A DNA stretch of 64,000 nt from Runella sp. SP2 (GCF_003711225.1 NZ_CP031030.1:3720001-3784000), one strand, 5' to 3'; shown: positions 36,789 to 45,103, counted from the first letter of the stretch. The notes: generated from the letters alone by a model not told the origin. Made by a program: numbers and translations.

Positions 36789-36827
36789 GGTAGGGTTTCT
36801 TAAATGAAGCCCTACATCAGGGTTTTT
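36789..36827 (+). terminator. Weak terminator after the dipeptidase gene
   Basis: GTAGGGTTTC/GAAGCCCTAC arms with one wobble around TTAAAT, followed nine bases later by GTTTTTC. Plausible but weak. Confidence 0.5.
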
Positions 36828-36922
36828 CGTTAAAAATTCCCTATTTTGCATCGCTAACACTCGTTAGTCGGGAAACCCACCGTAAAAATTAAACATTTCC
36901 TTTAAAAAAGATTATTTTTCCT

Positions 36923-38002
36923 ATGAGCGAAACTTCAAGCCTCTTCAAAGCGGGCGTCGTAACAGGGGATGGTGTGAGCGAACTTTTTCGTCATGCCAAC
37001 CAAAATGACTACGCCCTTCCTGCTGTCAACGTAGTAGGCACCAACTCCATCAATGCAGTTCTTGAAACAGCGAAAAAAGTAAACTCGCCTGTCATCGTCC
37101 AATTCTCAAACGGCGGTGGGATTTTCTACGCAGGAAAGAGCATTTCAAACGCGAACCAACAAGCTGCCATTGCGGGCTCAATCTCAGGTGCAATGCACGT
37201 TCACCAAATGGCTGAGTTGTATGGTGTTCCAGTAATTTTGCACACCGACCACTGCGCAAAAAAATTACTTCCTTGGATTGACGGTTTGTTGGATGCAGGC
37301 GAAAAATATTTTGACCAACATGGTAAGCCGTTGTTTAGCTCACACATGATTGACTTGTCAGAAGAGCCTATCGAAGAAAACATCGAAATCTGCGCTAAGT
37401 ACTTCGAGCGTATGTCGAAATTAGGCATGACGTTAGAAATTGAGTTGGGTGTAACAGGTGGCGAAGAGGATGGCGTGGATAACACCGACGTAGATAGCTC
37501 AAAACTATACACTCAGCCTTCGGAAGTAGCGTATGCCTACGAAGAATTGAGCAAAATTTCGGACAAATTTACCATCGCAGCCGCTTTCGGAAACGTACAC
37601 GGCGTGTATAAGCCAGGTAACGTGAAATTGGCTCCAATTATCTTGAAAAATTCTCAAGACTATATCCAAGAAAAATTCGGAACAGGACCACTTCCAGTAA
37701 ACTTCGTATTCCACGGAGGTTCGGGAAGTAGCCGCGAGGAAATCCGCGAAGCAATTCAATACGGTGCCATCAAGATGAACATTGACACCGATATGCAGTG
37801 GTCAACTTGGGAAGGTGTCTTGAAATATTACAAATCGAAAGAAGGATACTTGCAGTCACAGTTGGGTAACCCAGAAGGCTCAGATTCTCCGAACAAAAAA
37901 TATTATGACCCACGCGTATGGCTTCGTAAAGGCGAAGAAAGCATGGTTGACCGCCTTGCAGTTGCTTTTGAAGACCTAAATTGTATCAACCGTTTGGGAT
38001 AA
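36923..38002 (+). CDS. fbaA: Fructose-bisphosphate aldolase, class II
   Basis: 359 aa, the length of the class IIA (FbaA) subgroup. Zinc-binding and catalytic segments: VILHTDHCAKKLL, the LEIELGVTGGEEDGVDNTD loop, AFGNVHGVYKPGNV, and the phosphate-binding VFHGGSGSS and KMNIDTDMQW. It cleaves fructose 1,6-bisphosphate to DHAP and glyceraldehyde 3-phosphate, reversibly, in glycolysis and gluconeogenesis. Single gene with a strong terminator. Confidence 0.97.
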   Translation: MSETSSLFKAGVVTGDGVSELFRHANQNDYALPAVNVVGTNSINAVLETAKKVNSPVIVQFSNGGGIFYAGKSISNANQQAAIAGSISGAMHVHQMAELYGVPVILHTDHCAKKLLPWIDGLLDAGEKYFDQHGKPLFSSHMIDLSEEPIEENIEICAKYFERMSKLGMTLEIELGVTGGEEDGVDNTDVDSSKLYTQPSEVAYAYEELSKISDKFTIAAAFGNVHGVYKPGNVKLAPIILKNSQDYIQEKFGTGPLPVNFVFHGGSGSSREEIREAIQYGAIKMNIDTDMQWSTWEGVLKYYKSKEGYLQSQLGNPEGSDSPNKKYYDPRVWLRKGEESMVDRLAVAFEDLNCINRLG

Positions 38003-38025
38003 TTTCGGCGTGATTTTTGCACTTG

Positions 38026-38058
38026 AAAAGCGGTGAAAATAAAATTTTCACCGCTTTT
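38026..38058 (+). terminator. Terminator of fbaA
   Basis: Perfect 15-bp arms AAAAGCGGTGAAAAT and complement around a short A-rich loop, ending in TTTTTT. Confidence 0.9.
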
Positions 38059-38092
38059 TTATTTTACCCCTTTTTTCATTTATTTTTAGTGC

Positions 38093-39175
38093 ATGAACGA
38101 CGCCATACTTCAGTACTACCTACCCCATCAGCTCTCGCCCAAACGCCTCGACCGCTACCTCGCGTCAGGCTGGTTTCGGACTGTAAATATGCTATTTAGA
38201 GCAAAGGTAACGTGCTTCGATAATGATATATGCTCCCCTATAAATATCCGCATCAACCTCGCGGAACATGAGCATTCGAAGCGTATGAGAAAACTACTGA
38301 ATAAGAACGGAAAGCTTTTTCGGCACGAAATTCGCAAGGCAACCATCACCCGCGAAAAAGAAGAGCTTTTCCACCAACACCAGCGTCGGTTTAGAAGTTT
38401 TTTGAGTAATTCTTTGGAAGAATTTTTGGTACTTACCCCTAGGTTTGATACCTACGAAATCAACGTTTTTGACGACGACCGACTGATTGCCATCAGCTAC
38501 TTCGACCAAGGCCACAACAGCCTGATGAGTCTATTGGGGTTATTTGACCCTGGTTATTCTTCGTACAGTTTGGGAATTTATACCATGCTCCTCGAAATGG
38601 AATATGCCAAATCGACTGAGCGTCAGTGGTACTACCCTGGTTACGTTCACGAACGGCCTTCGATTTACGATTATAAACTTAGAATCGGAAAAACTGAAAT
38701 CTATGATTGGCAAAGCCGCCGCTGGCTTCGCCACATCGACCCGCATAAACTTCCCAACTGGGCCGACCACATCAAGAACCGTACTTTTGCGCTCGAACAC
38801 GCCCTACAAATGGTAGAAATTAGTTTCCAACGCAAAGTTTATCTTTTCTTTGGTTGGCACTATTTCAACTCTCTCTACGAACAATTGTTCCACTGCCCAC
38901 TCATGCTTGTCCTATCTGATGGGCGCGTGGTGGCTTACGACGTGGAGCGCGACCAATACGTATGCGCAAAATTGGAGATTTATGTACCATTTCGCGATAT
39001 TCAAATGACGTTGGCTCCCGATTTTGACGTAGCAGTTCACCACACGGACGTCATGCGGGTTGTCGAATTCACCTATCGTACCGCAAGTGCCAACGATATG
39101 GTGAATTACATTTGGAAAACCACTTACCCGCAGCAAGAGATTAGCTGGTGGATTAAATCAAAATTAATGAACTAG
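38093..39175 (+). CDS. Arginyl/leucyl-tRNA-protein transferase (ATE/Bpt)-like protein
   Basis: 360 aa. Residues about 85-215 match the C-terminal GNAT-like domain of ATE/Bpt aminoacyl-tRNA-protein transferases: ISYFDQGHNSLMSLLGLFDPGYSSYSLG, then YYPGYVHERPSIYDYKLRIG. The N-terminal region keeps the family layout (C...C then SPINIRINL, HSKRMRKLLNKN). Residues about 230-360 form an extra C-terminal region not found in standard Bpt. Family role: transfer of Leu or Arg to protein N-termini for N-degron degradation. The divergent N-terminus and extension leave the acceptor and donor specificity open. Confidence 0.75.
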   Translation: MNDAILQYYLPHQLSPKRLDRYLASGWFRTVNMLFRAKVTCFDNDICSPINIRINLAEHEHSKRMRKLLNKNGKLFRHEIRKATITREKEELFHQHQRRFRSFLSNSLEEFLVLTPRFDTYEINVFDDDRLIAISYFDQGHNSLMSLLGLFDPGYSSYSLGIYTMLLEMEYAKSTERQWYYPGYVHERPSIYDYKLRIGKTEIYDWQSRRWLRHIDPHKLPNWADHIKNRTFALEHALQMVEISFQRKVYLFFGWHYFNSLYEQLFHCPLMLVLSDGRVVAYDVERDQYVCAKLEIYVPFRDIQMTLAPDFDVAVHHTDVMRVVEFTYRTASANDMVNYIWKTTYPQQEISWWIKSKLMN

Positions 39176-39178
39176 CAA

Positions 39179-39221
39179 CCTTTCCAAGTTTCTACTCCGA
39201 CGCAAACGAAACTTGGAAAGG
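39179..39221. terminator. Bidirectional terminator between convergent genes
   Basis: Arms CCTTTCCAAGTTTC and complement, 14 bp, with a 15-nt loop, lie between the stops at 39175 and 39224. The T content after the stem is low, so termination strength is uncertain. Confidence 0.65.
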
Positions 39222-39223
39222 CT

Positions 39224-39979
39224 TCAGGCATCTAGCCATTTTTTAAAGTTTTCGGCTTTTTCGCGACTCACGTAGATTTCATCATCATCACGTTGGCGAA
39301 GTTTGATTTTTAAACGCCCATTAAAATGGGGTTCAATGCGCTCAATGGCCGAAATTTGGCTCAAATACTTCCGATTGAGCCGAAAAAACTGTTTTGGATT
39401 TAGCTTTTGTTCCAGTTCATCCAGTGTATCGTCCACAAAGTATTTCTTTTGCTCTTTGGTTACCAAAAACACCACTTTGTCTTCCGCGTACAAATACGCC
39501 ACTTCGGGCACTTCTACCACGTCGAATCGTGCACCTGCTTTCAGCAAAAAACGCGACTTCCAGTCGGTGCGTTGACTGAGCATCGCCTCTAACACTTTTC
39601 CAATTTTATCCTGAGAATTAACCGATTGCTGTTGATGAAATTTCTCAAAAGCAGCCTCCAATTCATCCTTTTCAATCGGTTTCAACAAATAATCGACGCT
39701 ATTTACCTTGAATGCCCGAATCGCGTATTCGTCATAGGCCGTCGTGAAAATGATGGGTGCTGTTATATCAACCTGCTGAAACAGCTCAAATGACAGACCA
39801 TCGGCGAGTTGAATATCCATTAAAATCAGGTCGGGCTGCGGGTTTTCGGTCAACCATTTTGCCGCACTTCGCACACTTTCTAATTTAGCCAAAATAACCG
39901 CTTGGGGTTCGATAGACTTGACAAGTGCCTCCAATCGCTTGGCAGCCAAAGGCTCATCTTCTAAGATAACAATGTTCAT
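39224..39979 (-). CDS. LytTR-family response regulator (LytR/AlgR type)
   Basis: 251 aa. REC domain with E7/D8 (VILEDEP), phospho-acceptor D55 (LILMDIQLADG), Thr in IFTTAYDEYAI and Lys in YLLKPI. The LytTR domain (about 145-248) shows AYLYAEDKVVFLV and FFRLNRKYL. It follows the LytS-type kinase gene by 21 bp on the same strand and is its obvious cognate regulator. Confidence 0.94.
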   Translation of the reverse strand: MNIVILEDEPLAAKRLEALVKSIEPQAVILAKLESVRSAAKWLTENPQPDLILMDIQLADGLSFELFQQVDITAPIIFTTAYDEYAIRAFKVNSVDYLLKPIEKDELEAAFEKFHQQQSVNSQDKIGKVLEAMLSQRTDWKSRFLLKAGARFDVVEVPEVAYLYAEDKVVFLVTKEQKKYFVDDTLDELEQKLNPKQFFRLNRKYLSQISAIERIEPHFNGRLKIKLRQRDDDEIYVSREKAENFKKWLDA

Positions 39980-40000
39980 TACCGAAAAATGTTTATGTTT

Positions 40001-41026
40001 TTAAGAGGCATTACAAAAAGGGATACTTACTTCAAAAAAGTCAGCAGTTTCTTTCACCTCAACAGGCGCAGACGTAACGAGCTTGTAGCGACTTTTCAGA
40101 TTGCTTAGTCCAATGCCCGTTGATTCCAAAAATTGCTTGTTTTTGGGCTGAAACGTATTTCGAACCACTACACGGTCACCATCGACAAATAGCGAAATGG
40201 TCAAAGGCTTTTCGCTCGAACATTCATTGTGTTTCAACGCATTTTCTACCAGCGTCAACAGTCCTTGGGTGACAATCGACCGTGTTTTATCTATTTTATC
40301 AACTAAAAAATCATACTGTAAGTTTTCGCCAAAACGCATTTTGTGAATAAACAAATACGCCTCCACGATTTTAAGCTCCGTTCCCAGCTCTACCGTCACG
40401 CGGTCGTTGTTTTGTAAATTATAGCGAAATACTTTAGAAAGTCTTTCGACCAAATTTACCGCATTTTCGGGGTCTTCGGGGATAAGCGCACTCAGGATGT
40501 TGAGCGAATTAAACAAAAAATGCGGATTTACCTGATTTTTAAGGGCGTCATATTCGGCCCTGAGCAACGCCTGATTAAGCTGTTCTTGTTGAAGCAGTGA
40601 TTTTTTCCAGCGGTCAGTTAACTGCTGAATCACATATACCGACGTAAACGCAATGGTCATCAACACGTACGTCAGCCCGCTTGAGACATAGACTCGGGCG
40701 GGGAACACCTCCTTTTTTACCAATTGAATAATGATTAACACCAACGTACTAATGAGGGTTGCCACCAGCACACATACCAGCACATAAGCACCCAGCATCC
40801 GCTGCACGGGCCAGTTGGCCGCTCGGCGCATCAACAGAGGCATCAAATATTCTTGAATTCGGCTAATCATAAAAGCCGACGCCAGTATAACAAGCGTCCA
40901 CATCCAGTTGACTTCTCCCGTTTTAAGATTTGTATTCAAGAGTAAAATCAACGCAGCCGAAATCGACCAAGTGATTGCGTCCATTCGGTTGATAGTGAAC
41001 TTCATTGGAAACGTTTTCAGATTCAT
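40001..41026 (-). CDS. LytS-type sensor histidine kinase
   Basis: 341 aa from the ATG at 41026. The frame continues upstream to 41137, but the extension is Cys/Arg-rich and unlike the family. Four transmembrane helices (about residues 10-165) are followed by the His_kinase domain with phospho-acceptor His in VNPHFLFNSLNIL and a HATPase_c domain with TLVENALKHN and GIGLSNLKSR. The short sensor has no large periplasmic domain, so the signal is probably membrane-related. It forms an operon with the LytTR regulator at 39224-39979. Confidence 0.92.
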   Translation of the reverse strand: MNLKTFPMKFTINRMDAITWSISAALILLLNTNLKTGEVNWMWTLVILASAFMISRIQEYLMPLLMRRAANWPVQRMLGAYVLVCVLVATLISTLVLIIIQLVKKEVFPARVYVSSGLTYVLMTIAFTSVYVIQQLTDRWKKSLLQQEQLNQALLRAEYDALKNQVNPHFLFNSLNILSALIPEDPENAVNLVERLSKVFRYNLQNNDRVTVELGTELKIVEAYLFIHKMRFGENLQYDFLVDKIDKTRSIVTQGLLTLVENALKHNECSSEKPLTISLFVDGDRVVVRNTFQPKNKQFLESTGIGLSNLKSRYKLVTSAPVEVKETADFFEVSIPFCNAS

Positions 41027-41146
41027 GGTAGCTAAAGTAAAACAATTATTTAGTACCAAAACTACAACATCCCGTAAATTGTAGCACACACATCTACGAC
41101 GACCCGTCGGATGTGCGGTGTGAACTGTCTGAACCAAGGAGTCAAC

Positions 41147-41191
41147 AAAAAACGGGTGATACTAAGTAGGAACCCTACTCAGCATCACCCG
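41147..41191 (-). terminator. Terminator between the small secreted-protein operon and lytS
   Basis: Outer arms CGGGTGAT/ATCACCCG and inner GTAGG/CCTAC, with small internal mismatches. On the minus strand the hairpin is followed by TTTTTTG. It separates the three small genes from the LytS/LytTR pair. Confidence 0.85.
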
Positions 41192-41217
41192 ACGCGCACA
41201 CTTAACACTCCTATTTG

Positions 41218-41610
41218 TTACTGAACCGTCACTTTCCGTTCGATTTCAATTTTTTTGGACACTACATTCAATTGCTTTACAACGCGGCTTTCACCCGACT
41301 CAATTTCCAAATTATACACCCCATCCGACAACTCATTGATGTTGAATTTGGCCGAGTAATTCATCTCGTTTTTGGCTACTGTTTGCTTGAAAAGCACATC
41401 ACCATTGGCATCTTTAAGCGTCAAAAACACTTTTGCGGGTGCGTTTTTTCGGATGGCCACTTTAATTTTGGCGTCGTTTGTCACGTAAGCACTGCTTTCA
41501 AAAGCAGCTTCGGGACGAGTGGTTGTTTTTTCTTCTTTTGTAGGGTGAGCAAAAGCTACCGTAGAAGTAAGCGCCAAAGCGCAAGCAATTGATTTGATGA
41601 ACGTTTTCAT
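41218..41610 (-). CDS. Small secreted beta-sandwich protein, paralogue 3
   Basis: 130 aa. Signal peptide about 1-21 (ALALTSTVAFA). The mature part repeats the plan of its two upstream neighbours: KIKVAIRKNAPAKVFLTLKDANGDVLFKQTVAKNEMNYSAKFNINELSDGVYNLEI. The ending (GVYNLEIESGESRVVKQLNV) resembles the last strands of a FlgD-like Ig or T9SS sorting domain, but there is no cargo in front. Third gene of a three-gene tandem family. Function unknown; an envelope or secreted role is inferred from the signal peptide. Confidence 0.8.
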   Translation of the reverse strand: MKTFIKSIACALALTSTVAFAHPTKEEKTTTRPEAAFESSAYVTNDAKIKVAIRKNAPAKVFLTLKDANGDVLFKQTVAKNEMNYSAKFNINELSDGVYNLEIESGESRVVKQLNVVSKKIEIERKVTVQ

Positions 41611-41650
41611 GGTTTGACTGTTTTAAATTGGCTGTGATTATGAAAAAAAA

Positions 41651-42061
41651 TTAATTGACTAAAATAATGCGTTCGGTCTCCGACTTTGGTGAAGTCAAAT
41701 GGAGGTGTTTGACAACGCGGTCTTGGTTGGTGGCAATTTCGAGCTTGTAATTACCGTCTGACAAGTCATTTACGTTAATTTTAGCGGCGTACGACATTTC
41801 GTTTTGTGTGATTGTTTCACGGTACAAAATGACGTTTTTAGCATCCCGTAGCGTAATATATACGCGCTCTGGTGCATTTTTTTTCACGGCCAAGCGTATG
41901 GCCGCATCCTTCGTTACAAACGCACTGGTTTCAAAAGTAACTCCTGTTCGGTTGTCCGACACCCGACTAGCTTTTTTTTCCCCGACCCTTGGGCTTGCAA
42001 AAGCCACAGTAGATGCTGTCAGGAGGAGCCCCCCTAAAAAAATGTTTGATAAGAATTTCAT
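41651..42061 (-). CDS. Small secreted beta-sandwich protein, paralogue 2
   Basis: 136 aa. Signal peptide about 1-22 (LLTASTVAFAS). Closest to paralogue 3: IRLAVKKNAPERVYITLRDAKNVILYRETITQNEMSYAAKINVNDLSDGNYKLEI. It ends RIILVN, again like the end of a sorting-domain fold. It lies 40 bp before paralogue 3 and 20 bp after paralogue 1. The short leader between the genes carries ACAGCCAT. Confidence 0.8.
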   Translation of the reverse strand: MKFLSNIFLGGLLLTASTVAFASPRVGEKKASRVSDNRTGVTFETSAFVTKDAAIRLAVKKNAPERVYITLRDAKNVILYRETITQNEMSYAAKINVNDLSDGNYKLEIATNQDRVVKHLHLTSPKSETERIILVN

Positions 42062-42081
42062 GGCAGTGGATTAAATGGCTG

Positions 42082-42465
42082 TTACTTATTGAGTTTTACA
42101 TTACGAACTGCCTCTTGTTTGGCAGACTGGATTGACACTTTTTTCTGGATTTTGTCTTTCCCTGAAGTTACTTCTAAGGTGTATTCACCTTCTTCGAGCT
42201 GACTTACGTCAAAACGCGCATCGTACTTTTCTGACTTTTTGCTCATTACATCTTCGTGCAAGATGTTTTGTTTGGCGTCGCGGAGGGTAATGACAGCTTT
42301 TTCGCCCTGTCCTTTACGCACCGCCATCTGAATCTTGGCTTCCTTTGTAGTAAATACGCCGATTTGAATCGGTTTCGCTTTTTTATCTTCTGTTGGATCA
42401 GAAGCAAAAGTAGCAGTTGAACCAAGCGCTAAAGCGCAAACGAGGGTTGTTACGAAAGTTTTCAT
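42082..42465 (-). CDS. Small secreted beta-sandwich protein, paralogue 1
   Basis: 127 aa. Signal peptide about 1-21 (ALALGSTATFA), nearly the same as in paralogue 3. The mature part is more diverged (IQMAVRKGQGEKAVITLRDAKQNILHEDVMSKKSEKYDARFDVSQLEEGEYTLEVTSG). First gene of the operon, preceded by a long leader region with repeated ACAGCCAT motifs and a dyad shared with the gene at 44462. Confidence 0.8.
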   Translation of the reverse strand: MKTFVTTLVCALALGSTATFASDPTEDKKAKPIQIGVFTTKEAKIQMAVRKGQGEKAVITLRDAKQNILHEDVMSKKSEKYDARFDVSQLEEGEYTLEVTSGKDKIQKKVSIQSAKQEAVRNVKLNK

Positions 42466-42564
42466 GGTTTTGGAAATTTAAAATTGGCTGTGTTGTTTAT
42501 GTTAAATTTTGATTTTCAATGGCTGTTTGTCTTATTGACGTTACAAAGATGCTTGTTTTATTTA

Positions 42565-42585
42565 GTACCTTGCAATACAAAGTAC
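42565..42585 (-). promoter_or_regulatory. Dyad operator candidate shared with the gene at 44462
   Basis: GTACCTTG and CAAAGTAC flank CAATA, an imperfect inverted repeat about 100 bp upstream of the first paralogue start (42465). A matching site, identical at 18 of 21 positions, lies at 44905-44925, upstream of another small secreted-protein gene. Confidence 0.55.
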
Positions 42586-43071
42586 ACAAGCGGTACTTAA
42601 AAAGGATGGGTGGCAAATGCCTGTTTTGTTATGTAATGAGGGAAATTTGAGTGAATGAGTTACTTGTCTTCATGGCTGTAAAAAAAAATCTTAATGGCTG
42701 TTGTTAAATACTGTCTATCGTTCAAAAGGTTACATCGCTGTTGTAATTATTTACTTTCAAAGGCTGTGCCAGCTACTTAACCAAACCCAAACCTCTCATT
42801 TTCAATTACTTATATTTTTTGAGCGATTTTAAATTTGTCCGATTCCGAACAGTTTAAATTATAATAGCGGACATTTCACTTGGTCATACATTTTCAAAGA
42901 ACCGTTCAAATCATAAACGCACTCTAATGATGCAAATGTATAACGGAAGGTTGCATCCAAGAATAAAAATGTGTTAAATCATCCTTTTCGGGGGATGAAA
43001 CGTTTAAAATAACTTACAAGACGTCCGAAAAAGAACTTTAACCCACCTACCTTCGTTAAGAATTTCATGGC

Positions 43072-43079
43072 TATTTTTG
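43072..43079 (+). promoter_or_regulatory. Possible -7 box TATTTTTG for mnmA
   Basis: Fits TAnnTTTG, 58 nt before the mnmA ATG. There is no clear TTTG at -33. Confidence 0.35.
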
Positions 43080-43137
43080 TAGCATCAATTTTTTTTCAAC
43101 TAATTCGGCGGACTTTGAATCCGTTTAGAAACGACAC

Positions 43138-44244
43138 ATGAGCAAACACGGACGTATTTTGGTCGCCATGAGTGGCGGCATCGACAGCTCTCTCGCCTCT
43201 GTCTTATTACACGAACAAGGCTACGAAGTAATTGGCATGACCATGAAAACCTGGGACTATGCCAGCAGCGGAGGTACCAAAAAAGAAACGGGCTGCTGCT
43301 CGCTCGATTCCATCAACGACGCGCGCACCATTGCCGTCGAACTCGGCTTTCCTCATTATATATTAGATATTCGTAACGAGTTTGGTGATTACGTCATCGA
43401 CCACTTTACGGGCGAATATTTAGAAGGACGCACGCCCAACCCATGCGTGTTGTGCAATACCCACATTAAATGGGATGCGCTCTTGCGCCGTGCCGACCGC
43501 CTCGACTGTGAATTTATTGCCACGGGCCACTATGCCAACCTGCGCGAAGAAAACAATCGCTTTGTGGTATCAAAAGGCATCGACGCGTGGAAAGACCAGA
43601 GTTATGTGCTTTGGGGCGTATCGCAAGAAAGTTTGGCACGCACGAAGTTGCCTTTGGGAAATTTGCACAAAAGCGAAATCCGTGAAATGGCCAAAGAGCG
43701 TGGTTTCATGGATTTGGTCAATAAATCGGAAAGCTACGAAATCTGCTTTGTCCCCGACAACGATTACCGTGGTTTCCTCAAACGCCGCTTACCCGAACTC
43801 GAAGGACAAGTAGCGGGTGGAAATTACGTGCTTCAAGACGGAAGCATTGTAGGCAAACACGAAGGGTATCCTTTTTATACCATCGGCCAACGCAAAGGCT
43901 TAGGCATCGCTTTGGGCTATCCAGTTTTTGTCACTGAAATTCGTAAAGAAACCAATGAGGTGGTTCTTGGACGTGACAAAGAACTGGAGCGTAACGGGAT
44001 GTTTGTCTCTAAGCTTAACCTCCAAAAATACGCGCGCATCGAGTCACCCATCGAAACCATCACGAAAGTTCGTTACAAACACGACGGCGCGCCTGCCCTC
44101 ATTACCCAAGTCGAAGACGACCGCATCAAGGTGCGTTTCCACGAATCAGTAAGCGCCATCGCTCCAGGACAAGCGGCTGTTTTCTACGAAGGTGACGACG
44201 TGGTAGGCGGAGGCTGGATCAGTAAAAGCTTTAAAGAAGAATAG
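43138..44244 (+). CDS. mnmA: tRNA-specific 2-thiouridylase
   Basis: 368 aa. N-type ATP pyrophosphatase P-loop AMSGGIDSSLA at residues 8-18, catalytic C103 in NPCVLCN and the second catalytic cysteine C203 in YEICFVPD, followed by the C-terminal beta-barrel domain. It transfers sulfur to U34 of Lys, Glu and Gln tRNAs in the cytoplasm. Full length with both cysteines intact. Single gene, followed by a MITE. Confidence 0.96.
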   Translation: MSKHGRILVAMSGGIDSSLASVLLHEQGYEVIGMTMKTWDYASSGGTKKETGCCSLDSINDARTIAVELGFPHYILDIRNEFGDYVIDHFTGEYLEGRTPNPCVLCNTHIKWDALLRRADRLDCEFIATGHYANLREENNRFVVSKGIDAWKDQSYVLWGVSQESLARTKLPLGNLHKSEIREMAKERGFMDLVNKSESYEICFVPDNDYRGFLKRRLPELEGQVAGGNYVLQDGSIVGKHEGYPFYTIGQRKGLGIALGYPVFVTEIRKETNEVVLGRDKELERNGMFVSKLNLQKYARIESPIETITKVRYKHDGAPALITQVEDDRIKVRFHESVSAIAPGQAAVFYEGDDVVGGGWISKSFKEE

Positions 44245-44250
44245 TTTTTA

Positions 44251-44437
44251 ATGAGGCTGTCTCAAAAGTAACAGGTCACAAAATATTCTTTGGATTCAAC
44301 TTCATCCCAACCCTTCTCCTTTCTGGAGAAGGGCTTTGTAAGTCCCCGTCTCCAGAAAGGAGAGGGGGATTCAGGGGGTGAGGTTGAACACAGGCCGAAG
44401 ATAATTTGGTGATACTAGGCTTTTGAGACAGCCTCAT
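44251..44437. mobile_element. 187-bp MITE with perfect 18-bp terminal inverted repeats
   Basis: The ends are ATGAGGCTGTCTCAAAAG (44251-44268) and its exact complement (44420-44437). The interior has no ORF and folds strongly: CTCCTTTCTGGAGA near 44321 pairs with TCTCCAGAAAGGAG near 44350. Ends beginning GAGGCTGTCTCAAAA are familiar to me from DDE insertion sequences, so it is probably mobilised in trans by such an element; no related transposase gene is in the window. Target-site duplication is not obvious. Confidence 0.8.
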
Positions 44438-44461
44438 CTACACTCTCCCCTCGACCTTCCC

Positions 44462-44842
44462 CTAGAGTACTGCTTTTTTTAGCTCCTCACCTAGTTGCTT
44501 CATTTTTCGTAGCGAGCTTGCAGAGTTTTTCCGTTTGTCAAATTTGATTCTCAACTTCCCAGGAGATGATTTGATGTAAAAAAACATCCCATTTCCAGGG
44601 TTAATGTCAGCATCTAGTTCGGTATTGACAAACGACATCCCCGACGGGTCAAGGCATTTATCCAAACACTTTTGAACATTCCTTGCTTTGTCTTTGGGAT
44701 AATCCGCTGATACTTTATAGACATTGTCCGAGTCGCTCACACTGATACTCACATTGTCACCATTGGCTTCTTTTACAAAATAAGGGAGACTCGCAATCCC
44801 TACGATAATACAAAATGTAGCAAAAAAGACGGTTGTTTTCAT
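44462..44842 (-). CDS. Small exported protein of unknown function
   Basis: 126 aa. An N-terminal hydrophobic segment (TVFFATFCIIVGIASLPYFV) acts as signal peptide or membrane anchor. The mature part is charged (VSADYPKDKARNVQKCLDKCLDP, KLRIKFDKRKNSASSLRKMKQLGEELKKAVL) with a Cys pair CLDKC. No family recognised. It shares its upstream dyad with the three-paralogue operon, so co-regulation is likely. Confidence 0.7.
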   Translation of the reverse strand: MKTTVFFATFCIIVGIASLPYFVKEANGDNVSISVSDSDNVYKVSADYPKDKARNVQKCLDKCLDPSGMSFVNTELDADINPGNGMFFYIKSSPGKLRIKFDKRKNSASSLRKMKQLGEELKKAVL

Positions 44843-44904
44843 AGCATTACTTTTTAAATGTGCTGGATGGTTGTTAATTTATTCACGAAGATAGGCTATG
44901 AAAG

Positions 44905-44925
44905 ATACTTTGCAATACACAGTAC
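44905..44925 (-). promoter_or_regulatory. Dyad operator candidate, second copy
   Basis: ATACTTTG and CACAGTAC flank CAATA, matching 42565-42585 at 18 of 21 positions, about 65 bp upstream of the start at 44842. Confidence 0.55.
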
Positions 44926-44978
44926 CTTGTTATAGTAAAATATTTTTATAAACGGCAGCAAGCAAGGATAAACGGAAA

Positions 44979-45015
44979 CAAAAAATCCCTCGGCTTTGGT
45001 TGAGGGATTTTTTGT
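44979..45015 (-). terminator. Terminator of the esterase gene
   Basis: Arms AAAAAATCCCTC/GAGGGATTTTTT with a 10-nt loop; T runs flank both ends, so it may work in both directions. It lies downstream of the leftward esterase stop at 45104. Confidence 0.8.
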
Positions 45016-45103
45016 TTAAGTATTAGACCAAAAGTTTTGGGGTATTTGCTTTAATACAATTCGTTGACTTGGAACGGATAACTATTAACTTGTGCTTTAG
45101 CAC

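Larger units (their letters stand above)
42466..43137. other. Long divergent intergenic region with repeated motifs
   Basis: This 672-bp spacer separates the leftward small-protein operon from mnmA and contains no coding frame. It holds four exact ATGGCTGT-type motifs (TGGCTGT at 42485, 42520, 42673 and 42695) and variants near 42736 and 42771. Two more exact copies, at 41629 and 42076, precede the other two paralogues. It also holds the dyad at 42565-42585 and AT-rich sequence. Confidence 0.7.

Noticed and set aside
41027-41137. Longer N-terminus for the LytS kinase
   Set aside because: The added residues are Arg/Cys-rich and unlike the family; the start at 41026 directly precedes the first transmembrane helix.
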